A stretch of 64,000 nucleotides of DNA. Source: Flavobacteriaceae bacterium UBA7302 (lineage in GTDB: Bacteria; Bacteroidota; Bacteroidia; Flavobacteriales; Flavobacteriaceae). Below, piece by piece: positions 34,251-41,859 of this stretch. The position numbers and the translations under genes were made by a program. The notes beneath the pieces are model-generated. The model searched no databases. It saw only the letters and a program-made list of their open reading frames with translations, and was not told where the DNA came from. The stretch's first letter is position 1, and every line of letters starts with the position of its first letter. The stretch spans positions 372,001 to 436,000 of the forward strand of contig DKQS01000007.1 of the NCBI GenBank assembly GCA_002471825.1, written 5' to 3'.

Positions 34251-35678
34251 ATGCCACATAGAAAAAAGACCAAAATTGTAGCCACATTAGGACCTGCCAT
34301 CAAGAATAAAGAAGACTTACAAGCTCTAGGAGAAGCAGGTGTAAATGTATTTAGGATAAACTTTTCACACGCAGATTATGACAACATCAAAGAGCGTGTT
34401 CGACAAATCCGAGAGATCAATGAAGAAACGGGAATGAACGTTGCCATCCTTGCGGATTTGCAAGGACCGAAATTGCGTGTTGGTGTGATGGAAGAAGGCG
34501 TTGTTTTAGAAAAAGACGACCTGTTTACCTTCACCACAGAAAAATGTACAGGTACTAAGGAAAAGGCCTTTATGACCTACCAACGTTTCCCAAAGGATGT
34601 AAAAGTTGGAGAACATATTTTAGTGGATGACGGGAAACTTCAGTTTGAGGTGGTATCCACAGATCATGACACCAATGTAGTTGTGAAGACCATCGTAGGC
34701 GGACCGTTAAAATCAAAGAAAGGAGTGAACCTGCCGAATACAAATATTTCTTTACCTGCACTTACAGAAAAGGATATGGGTGACGCGGTTTTCGCGATTC
34801 AACAAAATGTAGATTGGATTGCGCTTTCTTTCGTAAGAACACCTGAAGACTTACGAATGTTGAGAGATTTAATTGCTCAGCATTCAGACTACCGAATTCC
34901 AATCGTGGCGAAGATTGAAAAGCCAGAAGCGGTTGAAAATATTGATGCCTTAATTCCGTATTGTGACGGACTCATGGTGGCCCGTGGAGACTTGGGTGTT
35001 GAAATTCCAATGCAAGAGGTTCCATTGATTCAAAAGAAACTGGTAGGACGTGCAAAAAGAGCAAGAATTCCAGTAATTATTGCTACACAAATGATGGAGA
35101 CCATGATTGAAAACTCAGTTCCAACGAGGGCAGAGGTAAACGACGTGGCCAACTCTATTATGGATGGTGCTGATGCTGTAATGCTTTCTGGAGAAACATC
35201 TGTAGGTAAACATCCACTTCGTGTGATTCAGAAAATGGTAGAGATTATTAAAAGCGTTGAGAATTCACCATTGATTTCAGTTTCTCAAAGACCGCCACAT
35301 ATCCGTACCAATCGATTTATCACAAAATCCATTTGTCATCACGCAGCCCAAATCGCCAATGATATTGATGCCGCGGCCATTTCAACATTGACAAATAGTG
35401 GATATACCGCTTTTCAGATTTCTTCATGGAGACCAAAGTCACACATTATGGCCTTTTCGTCGGAAAGAAGAATTTTGGGCAAACTAAACCTGTTATGGGG
35501 AGTAAAAGCCTACTATTATGACAAGAATTTAAGCACGGACGATACGATTGTTGACATCAATCAAATTGCCAAAGCCAAAGGATATGTGCGACCAGGAGAT
35601 TTTATCATTAACCTAACTTCGATGCCAGTGGAAGAAAAAGGGATGGTAAATACCTTACGTATTTCCGAGATCAGCTAG
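34251..35678 (+). CDS. pyk: Pyruvate kinase
   Basis: The 475-residue protein has the ordered pyruvate kinase signatures: KIVATLGPA at the N-terminus, FRINFSHA, ILADLQGPKLR, VAKIEKPEAVENID with the catalytic Lys, and MVARGDLGVEIP for Mg binding. It makes pyruvate and ATP from phosphoenolpyruvate. It follows the IPExxxVDY gene directly and ends at a terminator. Confidence 0.97.
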   Translation: MPHRKKTKIVATLGPAIKNKEDLQALGEAGVNVFRINFSHADYDNIKERVRQIREINEETGMNVAILADLQGPKLRVGVMEEGVVLEKDDLFTFTTEKCTGTKEKAFMTYQRFPKDVKVGEHILVDDGKLQFEVVSTDHDTNVVVKTIVGGPLKSKKGVNLPNTNISLPALTEKDMGDAVFAIQQNVDWIALSFVRTPEDLRMLRDLIAQHSDYRIPIVAKIEKPEAVENIDALIPYCDGLMVARGDLGVEIPMQEVPLIQKKLVGRAKRARIPVIIATQMMETMIENSVPTRAEVNDVANSIMDGADAVMLSGETSVGKHPLRVIQKMVEIIKSVENSPLISVSQRPPHIRTNRFITKSICHHAAQIANDIDAAAISTLTNSGYTAFQISSWRPKSHIMAFSSERRILGKLNLLWGVKAYYYDKNLSTDDTIVDINQIAKAKGYVRPGDFIINLTSMPVEEKGMVNTLRISEIS

Positions 35679-35697
35679 TACGAGAACACGATATTTT

Positions 35698-35734
35698 AAA
35701 ACACTATCTAAAGCATTTTGGATAGTGTTTTTTT
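35698..35734 (+). terminator. Intrinsic terminator after pyk
   Basis: AAAACACTATC and GATAGTGTTTT pair around a loop of about twelve bases (stem core 35701-35708 with 35721-35728), followed by a T run. Confidence 0.8.
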
Positions 35735-35850
35735 ATGCCCTTCATCGAACGAAACATCTTTCTAACTTCCTCGAAAATAAAATTTTACCATGATTTGTAA
35801 ATCAAAACAAAATTTTAATAACTTTAATCACAACCAAAAATCAATCGATC

Positions 35851-36318
35851 ATGGGAATTAAGAGTTTTATTGGAAAAAGAGATTCGTCACAAGTAAAAGT
35901 AGAAGCCAACATCTTGGTTTCAGACTATATGACTAAGAAATTGGTCACCTTCAAACCGGAAGATTCCCTAGACCATGTGATTAATGAATTGATCAAATAT
36001 AAGATTTCAGGAGGCCCTGTAGTCAATGATAAAAACGAGTTAATCGGCATTATTTCAGAGACCGATTGCATTAAGCATATCTCAGAAAGCAAGTATTATA
36101 ATTTGCCTTCCGATAGCGATAATACCGTCGGCAAAAAAATGATTACAGAGGTAGATACCATCGACAAAAACATGAACATTTTCGATGCTGCTTCAAAGTT
36201 TATCAACTCAAAGCGTCGACGCTTTCCTGTGGTTGAAAAAGGAAAATTAATAGGCCAAATTAGTCAGAAAGACGTTCTAAAGGCCGCCATGAAAATCAAA
36301 GGAAATAGCTGGAAATAA
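35851..36318 (+). CDS. Tandem CBS-domain protein
   Basis: The 155-residue protein consists of two CBS domains: residues about 24-85 (MTKKLVTFKPEDSLDHVI, SGGPVVND, LIGIISETD) and about 92-150 (MITEVDTIDKNMNIFDAA, RRFPVVEKGKLIGQIS). CBS pairs sense adenine nucleotides or similar ligands and usually act as regulatory modules; this one stands alone, without a catalytic or transport domain. It is a single-gene unit after the pyk terminator and converges on the tectonin-type gene with a gap of 6 bases. Confidence 0.88.
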   Translation: MGIKSFIGKRDSSQVKVEANILVSDYMTKKLVTFKPEDSLDHVINELIKYKISGGPVVNDKNELIGIISETDCIKHISESKYYNLPSDSDNTVGKKMITEVDTIDKNMNIFDAASKFINSKRRRFPVVEKGKLIGQISQKDVLKAAMKIKGNSWK

Positions 36319-36324
36319 GGCTAT

Positions 36325-37029
36325 TTAGTTGGTTGCAATGGCAATAACTCCTTTGCTATTCGGGATCTTTTCCCAAGCCGAATACAAGTCCGTTCGAACC
36401 CATTTGTAAACAAAACGATCTGGTCCAACACCTAGCATTGTTCCGTCTTTGGCAACGGCAATATCAATAACTTTTCCGCTATTCGGAATTTTTTTCCAAG
36501 AAGTCCCAACACGAACATAGAGGAATTTATCTCTTCCAATTCCAATAATGGTACCGTCGTCTTTTACAGTGATATCGGTAACTAGTCCGCTATTAGGCAC
36601 TTTTTCCCAATAACTAGAGAGCGATGTTTGTTTCCAACGATACATAAACTCATCTTTTCCAACACCCATAATGCCACCTTGATTATCAACAGCTACAGAA
36701 ATTACTTGACCACTATTCGGAACTTTTTTCCAATAGGAACCGTTTCTGGTATACAATTCCTTGTCTTTACCAATCCCTATGATTGTTCCGTCTTGCATGA
36801 TTGCGATATCGATTACCAATCCGCTATTCGGAATGTAGCGCCATGCGTTGTTTTCCCAAACATAGAGTTCGTTATTTCCTCCAATTCCGTAAATGGTTCC
36901 ACTTTGCTTATTGCTATTGGTATTTGACTCGTAATTTTGACCCAAAGCAATGGTGCTACAAAAGGCGATAGCAAAACAAGCTAGAAGTGATTTGAGGGTA
37001 GTAAAGTAGTGCGTTTTTGAAGTTTTCAT
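36325..37029 (-). CDS. Secreted tectonin-type beta-propeller protein
   Basis: The 234-residue protein has a signal peptide (to about residue 30) and then five repeats of about 37-42 residues, each ending with W-x-K/Y-I/V-P-N-S-G/K and containing a G-x-G-x-D/N-x-x-L/F-Y/V pattern (for example IGKDKELY, VGKDEFMY, IGRDKFLY, VGPDRFVY). This matches tectonin repeats, which form lectin-like propellers that bind glycans or LPS. No enzyme domain is attached. It probably acts outside the cell or at the surface, and it is a single-gene unit. Confidence 0.75.
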   Translation of the reverse strand: MKTSKTHYFTTLKSLLACFAIAFCSTIALGQNYESNTNSNKQSGTIYGIGGNNELYVWENNAWRYIPNSGLVIDIAIMQDGTIIGIGKDKELYTRNGSYWKKVPNSGQVISVAVDNQGGIMGVGKDEFMYRWKQTSLSSYWEKVPNSGLVTDITVKDDGTIIGIGRDKFLYVRVGTSWKKIPNSGKVIDIAVAKDGTMLGVGPDRFVYKWVRTDLYSAWEKIPNSKGVIAIATN

Positions 37030-37117
37030 TGGTATAGTTTTGTTATTTGGTTTTTAAATGTATTAAAAATAAATAGCCTCTCAAATTATCGAGACAAGAA
37101 AAAAAGAACTAACTGTC

Positions 37118-37468
37118 TTATTCTCTTTTAATTAATAAAAAGGTTTCGTTTTCTAGAGCCAAGTATCCTTGGTCATAAACATAGTAATAGGTATTTCCGG
37201 TTTTGGTGGTATAGATCGAGGTGAAGAACTGAAAATCAAAACCAAAATCGTATAATCTGGATCTAGAGACTTTGGTTTTTCCAGATTTGTTGAGTTCTGT
37301 TAGTATTTTGTAATTCTTGCGAAGACGATTGTTAATGTTGCGAATCAGGTTTTTGCTGTCCTTATTGATTCTATTGTTGTAGGAGTTACGGCAGTAGTCG
37401 GAACAAAATTTCTTATCGATTCTTCCTTTGACGGGCTCTCCACATTCCAAACATTTTCTTGATTCCAT
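37118..37468 (-). CDS. Small zinc-finger protein with Arg/Lys-rich middle
   Basis: From the ATG at 37468 the protein has 116 residues: a zinc-binding N-terminus (CLECGEPVKGR, then KKFCSDYCRNSYNN, a CxxC...CxxxC set), a basic stretch and a beta-type C-terminus (TYYYVYDQGYLAL). The finger resembles DUF2116-type ribbons, so nucleic acid binding is plausible. An upstream ATG at 37525 adds 19 unlike residues and is less likely. The gene is divergent from ssb across a block of phased repeats. Confidence 0.65.
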   Translation of the reverse strand: MESRKCLECGEPVKGRIDKKFCSDYCRNSYNNRINKDSKNLIRNINNRLRKNYKILTELNKSGKTKVSRSRLYDFGFDFQFFTSIYTTKTGNTYYYVYDQGYLALENETFLLIKRE

Positions 37469-37506
37469 AGCGGTTTTATTGGGGAATATACAATTATTTA
37501 TCCGAT

Positions 37507-37554
37507 TACAAACGACTACAATCATTTACAACCGAAAGTAACCACTTTGTAACC
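37507..37554. promoter_or_regulatory. Helically phased repeats between the zinc-finger gene and ssb
   Basis: TACAA occurs at 37507, 37517 and 37527, exactly 10 bp apart, followed by GTAACC at 37538 and 37549, 11 bp apart. All sites face one side of the helix, in the 167-bp divergent region. A cooperative repressor or activator site is likely; the protein is unknown. Confidence 0.45.
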
Positions 37555-37635
37555 GAATAAAACTTTCCTTGGTTTCCATCTTTGCAGTGTCAAACGAATT
37601 GACAACAAATCATTACTAATTTAAAACCTTATCTT

Positions 37636-37968
37636 ATGAGTACGTTAAGAAACAAAGTTCAATTAATTGGAAATTTAGGAACCAATCCAGAAGTAATCAC
37701 TTTAGAAAGTGGAAGGAAGTTAGCCAAGTTCTCTTTGGCTACAAATGAAATCTATAAAAACAACAAGGGCGAGAAAGTTACAGAGACACAGTGGCATAAT
37801 ATCGTTGCATGGAACAAAACGGCAGACATTATTGAAAAGTATGTTGAAAAAGGGTCAGAAGTTGCTGTAAATGGCAAATTGACTTCCAGAAGCTATGAAA
37901 CCAAAGAAGGTGACAAGCGATACATTACTGAAGTGGTATGTAGCGAGCTATTGATGTTAGGAAAATAA
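37636..37968 (+). CDS. ssb: Short single-stranded DNA-binding protein without acidic tail
   Basis: The 110-residue protein is one OB-fold: LRNKVQLIGNLGTNPEV at the start, the typical WHNIVAWNKTADI and VNGKLTSRSY. It ends right after the fold at LLMLGK. It lacks both the flexible linker and the acidic DDxPF-type tip that replication SSBs use to recruit partners, so it is probably an accessory SSB, for example for recombination or DNA uptake. It has a terminator at once after the stop. Confidence 0.85.
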   Translation: MSTLRNKVQLIGNLGTNPEVITLESGRKLAKFSLATNEIYKNNKGEKVTETQWHNIVAWNKTADIIEKYVEKGSEVAVNGKLTSRSYETKEGDKRYITEVVCSELLMLGK

Positions 37969-37990
37969 GTTGTTCAAAGTTGCTATGAAT

Positions 37991-38017
37991 AGGTGCCTCT
38001 TTAGGCACCTTTTTTTG
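37991..38017 (+). terminator. Terminator of ssb lying inside the opposing AraC gene
   Basis: AGGTGCCT (37991-37998) and AGGCACCT (38003-38010) form an 8-bp stem with a four-base loop and then seven or more T residues. The right arm and T run encode the last residues of the convergent gene ending at 38001. Confidence 0.8.
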
Positions 38018-38849
38018 TTTGCAGCCTGATTTGTTTTGGAGTTATTCCTTTCAAACTTTTAAAGGTTCGATTGAAGTAAATCACATTGTCAAAGCCAACT
38101 TTTAGCGCAATTTCATTAATGGGAAGCCTTGTGGTTATCAAATATTGACAGGCTGCCTCGACACGTGTTGCATTGAGAAAAGTAGTAAAGGTATTTCCGA
38201 GATTCTTTTTAAACCAGCGGCAGAAAGATGGTGGTGTCATATGCGCAATATCAGATACTTCCTCTAAGGAAATATTCCTTTGAAAGTTTTCCAAAATAAA
38301 TCGAGAGACTCGATCGACGCGTTCCAATTGTCTTTGATTTTTGTTCGTGAATTGATATTCTTCGGTAGATAAAACTACATATTCTTCTTTGGTCAAAAGA
38401 CTTAAGATGGATAGCAACTTTAATAGTTGAAGAGGTCCTTTTAAATAGGGTAATTCTTGTAGACTTTGTTTCACTGCGCTGCTCGGGGATGGAAAAAAAA
38501 GTCCGTTTTTTGATTTATTCAATAATTTAGTTACCTCAATGAATTCATTGTGTTTGATCAAGATCTCTTGAAGGAATTGAATGACAATTCCCTCTTGAAG
38601 TGGACTGCCTTGCTCTTTCATAGAAACCCAATGATGAGGTAAATTTTTTCCAATAAGGACCAAATCACCCTCCCGGTATTGTGAGATGTGATTTCCAACA
38701 AAACGAGTTCCTTCACCTTTGGTAATGTAGGTCAATTCGATTTCCGGATGGTAGTGCCAAAATGGATCGAAGGATGGTTTGGAAACCGTAAAGCATTGAA
38801 AGGATTGCTTTTCAATGGGTTTGGATATGACTTCTAATGTAGGCTTCAC
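38001..38849 (-). CDS. AraC-family transcriptional regulator (cupin sensor, GTG start)
   Basis: The 282-residue protein has an N-terminal cupin (FDPFWHYHPEIELTYI, GEGTRFVGNH, GDLVLIGKNLPHHW) and a C-terminal AraC double helix-turn-helix (about 180-280, with IALKVGFDNVIYFNRTFKS). The start is GTG: a stop lies a few codons upstream and no ATG occurs before the cupin. It is divergent from the PhyH/GH127/GH13/sulfatase genes and probably senses a sugar that controls them. Confidence 0.9.
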   Translation of the reverse strand: MKPTLEVISKPIEKQSFQCFTVSKPSFDPFWHYHPEIELTYITKGEGTRFVGNHISQYREGDLVLIGKNLPHHWVSMKEQGSPLQEGIVIQFLQEILIKHNEFIEVTKLLNKSKNGLFFPSPSSAVKQSLQELPYLKGPLQLLKLLSILSLLTKEEYVVLSTEEYQFTNKNQRQLERVDRVSRFILENFQRNISLEEVSDIAHMTPPSFCRWFKKNLGNTFTTFLNATRVEAACQYLITTRLPINEIALKVGFDNVIYFNRTFKSLKGITPKQIRLQTKKGA

Positions 38850-38979
38850 AAAACTAAATTAACATAAAAAGACTCAATAAATGAATATTAAGTTAAAATA
38901 AGTTTATAATGTGAAAATATGAGTTAAGTCTGTATTACATACTCCCCTTAATTTTGATTCCGACCAAAAGTGCAAAACC

Positions 38980-39780
38980 ATGAATGAAATCTTAAACAAA
39001 CCCTATTTCATCACAGAGGAACAAATTCAATTTTTTCAGGAAAACCGTTACATCAAGTTGAAGAACGTTCTCGACCAAGAAACCTTAGATTATTTTAATG
39101 TAGTCATTTCCAAAAAAGTAGCCGAACTCAATGAGGAAGAAACGCCTTTGGAAGAACGAACTACTTATGGAAAAGCATTTCTACAACTATTTAATTTATG
39201 GGAACAAGATGCAGATATTAAGGAACTGGTTTTTAGCAAACGCTTGGCTCAAATCGCGACGGACTTGATGCAGGTTGAAGGCGTTCGAATGTATCACGAT
39301 CAGGCCTTATTCAAAGAAGCAGGGGGTGGTATTACTCCATGGCATGCCGACCAATATTATTGGCCTTTGGAGAATGATAAAACCATTACCGCTTGGATTC
39401 CATTACAAGAAACTCCTTTACAAATGGGTCCGCTCGAATTTAGTGCTGGGAGTCATCAAATTTTAGAAGGAAGAGATCTATCGATTAGTGATGAGAGTGA
39501 GGTCAAAATTCAAAAAAGATTAAAAGTCACCGATTATAAACATGTGATTGAACCCTTCGATGCTGGAGAAATTAGCTTTCACTCAGGTTGGGTTTTCCAC
39601 AGAGCTGGAGCCAATCAAACCAACGAAACTAGAAAGGTAATGACCGTCATCTATATGGATAAAAATATGAGGTTGAAAAAACCTTCAAACCCAGGGCAGC
39701 AAAACGATTGGGAAACCTGGTGCCCAGGTGCCGAAATTGGTGAAGTAATTGACACCCACTTAAACCCTGTGTTGTTTTAA
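38980..39780 (+). CDS. Phytanoyl-CoA dioxygenase-family (PhyH) Fe(II)/2-oxoglutarate oxygenase
   Basis: The 266-residue protein has the metal triad of this family: H-x-D in WHADQYYWPL near residue 121 and a distal His in FHRAGANQT near residue 207, followed by an Arg that can bind 2-oxoglutarate. PhyH-type enzymes hydroxylate diverse small molecules. The neighbouring genes are glycan enzymes, so a sugar, osmolyte or methylated/aminated side product is a plausible substrate; this is inference. It opens the operon 130 bases from the divergent AraC gene. Confidence 0.85.
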   Translation: MNEILNKPYFITEEQIQFFQENRYIKLKNVLDQETLDYFNVVISKKVAELNEEETPLEERTTYGKAFLQLFNLWEQDADIKELVFSKRLAQIATDLMQVEGVRMYHDQALFKEAGGGITPWHADQYYWPLENDKTITAWIPLQETPLQMGPLEFSAGSHQILEGRDLSISDESEVKIQKRLKVTDYKHVIEPFDAGEISFHSGWVFHRAGANQTNETRKVMTVIYMDKNMRLKKPSNPGQQNDWETWCPGAEIGEVIDTHLNPVLF

Positions 39781-39789
39781 ATTGATCTT

Positions 39790-41853
39790 ATGAAGAAATT
39801 AGTAATTGTCTTTTCTGTGCTCACAGTAAGTCTTTCTTGTAAAAAAGAGAGCGGTTCTCAAGGCGAAAATTTTACGGACAACGTCAACAAAGTGGCCAAT
39901 TCAATTATTGATGACAGCAGTCAACTTACCTTCTTTGACAAGTCCGAAAACCCGATTGAACACAAATTTGAAAACTTCCCGACTGGCAGTGTTCTTCCAA
40001 AAGGATGGATTTTGAACATGATGAAGCAGGATTTAGAAAAAGGAATGGTCGGTGCTTTAGAGCATTTGTATCCGGGTATAAAGTCCGACGATTTGTACAA
40101 CTCCGCGAGACGTGGAGGTATGGAAGACATCCCTGAAATGGGTGATTTGGTATTGACTGGTGCCGCTTGGGAAAAGTCCATTATGTGGTGGAACGCTGAA
40201 ACCATTGGCAATTGGTGGGACGGTTTTATACGTCATGCTTTTTTGACTCAGAACGATAGAGCCATCAAACAAAGCAGAGAGATCGTACTAAATCTGATGA
40301 ACTCGCAAGATGAAGATGGATACATTGGAATTTATAAACCCAACTTGAGATACCAGCACGAGGGATCTAACGGCGAACTTTGGGCGCAAACAACGGCTTT
40401 TCGATCCATGCTTGCCTACTACGAATTTACCAACGACGCAAAGGTTCTAAAGTCGGTAGAAAGAGCCATGCAACTCACTATGAAAAAGTATGGTGAAGAA
40501 GGAAAGAACCCCTTCCATTTAAAGAACGCTTTCGGTGGTGTTACGCATGGACTCATGTTAACGGATGTTTGCGAAACCTTGCATCGAATTACCAAGAATC
40601 AGGCGTATCAAGATTATGCAACGTATTTGTACAAAGCCTTTTCGACCTATTCTATCAATCGATCGTTTAACGATTTACGATATCCGTACTTGAAGGAAAA
40701 AGATTCCTTGTTTGAAGGTCATGGGGTGCACACCTATGAGCATATTCGAACCATGGTCAATGCTTATTTCAATACAGGTTATCCTGAGTTGGAAAACGCT
40801 TACAACAATATGCTTTCCAAGTTAGAACCCTGTTTGTTGACGAGCGGAGCCGGTCATGCAGACGAGTGGATTTTAAAACTAAAAGCCGATCCTTCACACA
40901 CCGCCTCTGAATATTGCAGCATGTTGGAGCTTCGAAATTCTTATGGAAGTTTGATTCAAAAGACGGGAGATGTGGCCTTTGCTGATGCAGCCGAAAAATT
41001 GACTTTCAATGCCATGCTTGGGGCACGAAATAAAGAAGGGACAGCAATTACATATAGTAAATTTGATAACGCTTATGTGATTGATGGCAAACATCATAAA
41101 GACGGTCATTCTAAGAATGAACCACGATACAAATATTCACCTACGCATTCTGAACCTGCCGTTTGTTGTGTGCCCAATTACGGAAGAAATTTGAGCTACT
41201 TTTTAGATCAGATGTGGATGAAGCATAAAGATGGGGTTGCCGCTTTGATGTTCGGCCCTTCCCAACTTAACACCAAAATCAATGGAGCCTCTATTAGGAT
41301 AACTCAAGAAACTAACTATCCTTTTTCGGATGAGGTGACCTTCAAAATAAGTACAGATAGACCAGTGGAATTCACCTTTTTTCTTAGGAAACCCAATTGG
41401 TCCAGCGAAATTGATAGCAACCTCGAATTCACAAATCAACATCAAGGTTATCTTGCCATTCGAAAAGAATGGAGGAATGGTGATTCCTTTACAATTCAAT
41501 TTAAAAACGATGTGATGATACATAAAGCATCGAACGAAGAATCCTTTGTACAACGAGGCCCTTTGGTTTATGCTTTTCCAATCGAGCATTCGGAAGAAGT
41601 TGTAAAAACTTATGACATAGAAGGATTCAAAGATTATCATTGCTTCCCGAAGAATCAGGATCATTTGGATTTAAAGTTGATTGACAATCCTCAATTTGAG
41701 TTGAAAAAGGGAGCAACTACGGATAATATTTATACCTCTGAGCTTGAATTATCAGCCAATTTCAGGAACTCTAAAACCAATAAAAAAGAAAAAATCAATC
41801 TAATTCCCATGGGAAAAACGGTGCTGCGTAGAGTTACCTTCCCGCAAAAATAA
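39790..41853 (+). CDS. DUF1680/GH127-like glycoside hydrolase lipoprotein with altered zinc site
   Basis: The 687-residue protein has a lipoprotein signal (LTVSLSCKK), a central alpha/alpha-barrel region and a C-terminal beta-sandwich, as in GH127 beta-L-arabinofuranosidases. Typical barrel motifs include ELWAQTTAFRSMLAYYE and HTYEHIRTMVNAY. GH127 enzymes use a Cys nucleophile on zinc held by one Glu and three Cys. Here E374-Y-C376 and C459-C460 (AVCCVPN) are present, but the first Cys of the usual C-x-C-C motif is Ala, so the site is incomplete. It could be a distant family with another specificity. It lies 6 bases before the GH13 gene. Confidence 0.75.
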   Translation: MKKLVIVFSVLTVSLSCKKESGSQGENFTDNVNKVANSIIDDSSQLTFFDKSENPIEHKFENFPTGSVLPKGWILNMMKQDLEKGMVGALEHLYPGIKSDDLYNSARRGGMEDIPEMGDLVLTGAAWEKSIMWWNAETIGNWWDGFIRHAFLTQNDRAIKQSREIVLNLMNSQDEDGYIGIYKPNLRYQHEGSNGELWAQTTAFRSMLAYYEFTNDAKVLKSVERAMQLTMKKYGEEGKNPFHLKNAFGGVTHGLMLTDVCETLHRITKNQAYQDYATYLYKAFSTYSINRSFNDLRYPYLKEKDSLFEGHGVHTYEHIRTMVNAYFNTGYPELENAYNNMLSKLEPCLLTSGAGHADEWILKLKADPSHTASEYCSMLELRNSYGSLIQKTGDVAFADAAEKLTFNAMLGARNKEGTAITYSKFDNAYVIDGKHHKDGHSKNEPRYKYSPTHSEPAVCCVPNYGRNLSYFLDQMWMKHKDGVAALMFGPSQLNTKINGASIRITQETNYPFSDEVTFKISTDRPVEFTFFLRKPNWSSEIDSNLEFTNQHQGYLAIRKEWRNGDSFTIQFKNDVMIHKASNEESFVQRGPLVYAFPIEHSEEVVKTYDIEGFKDYHCFPKNQDHLDLKLIDNPQFELKKGATTDNIYTSELELSANFRNSKTNKKEKINLIPMGKTVLRRVTFPQK

Positions 41854-41859
41854 TGACCT

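Noticed and set aside
38850..38979. Operator between the AraC gene and the PhyH operon (AAGTT repeats, GACTCA/TGAGTT pair)
   Set aside because: The region is very AT-rich, and the matches are short and imperfect, so I could not separate them from chance, though an AraC site is expected here.
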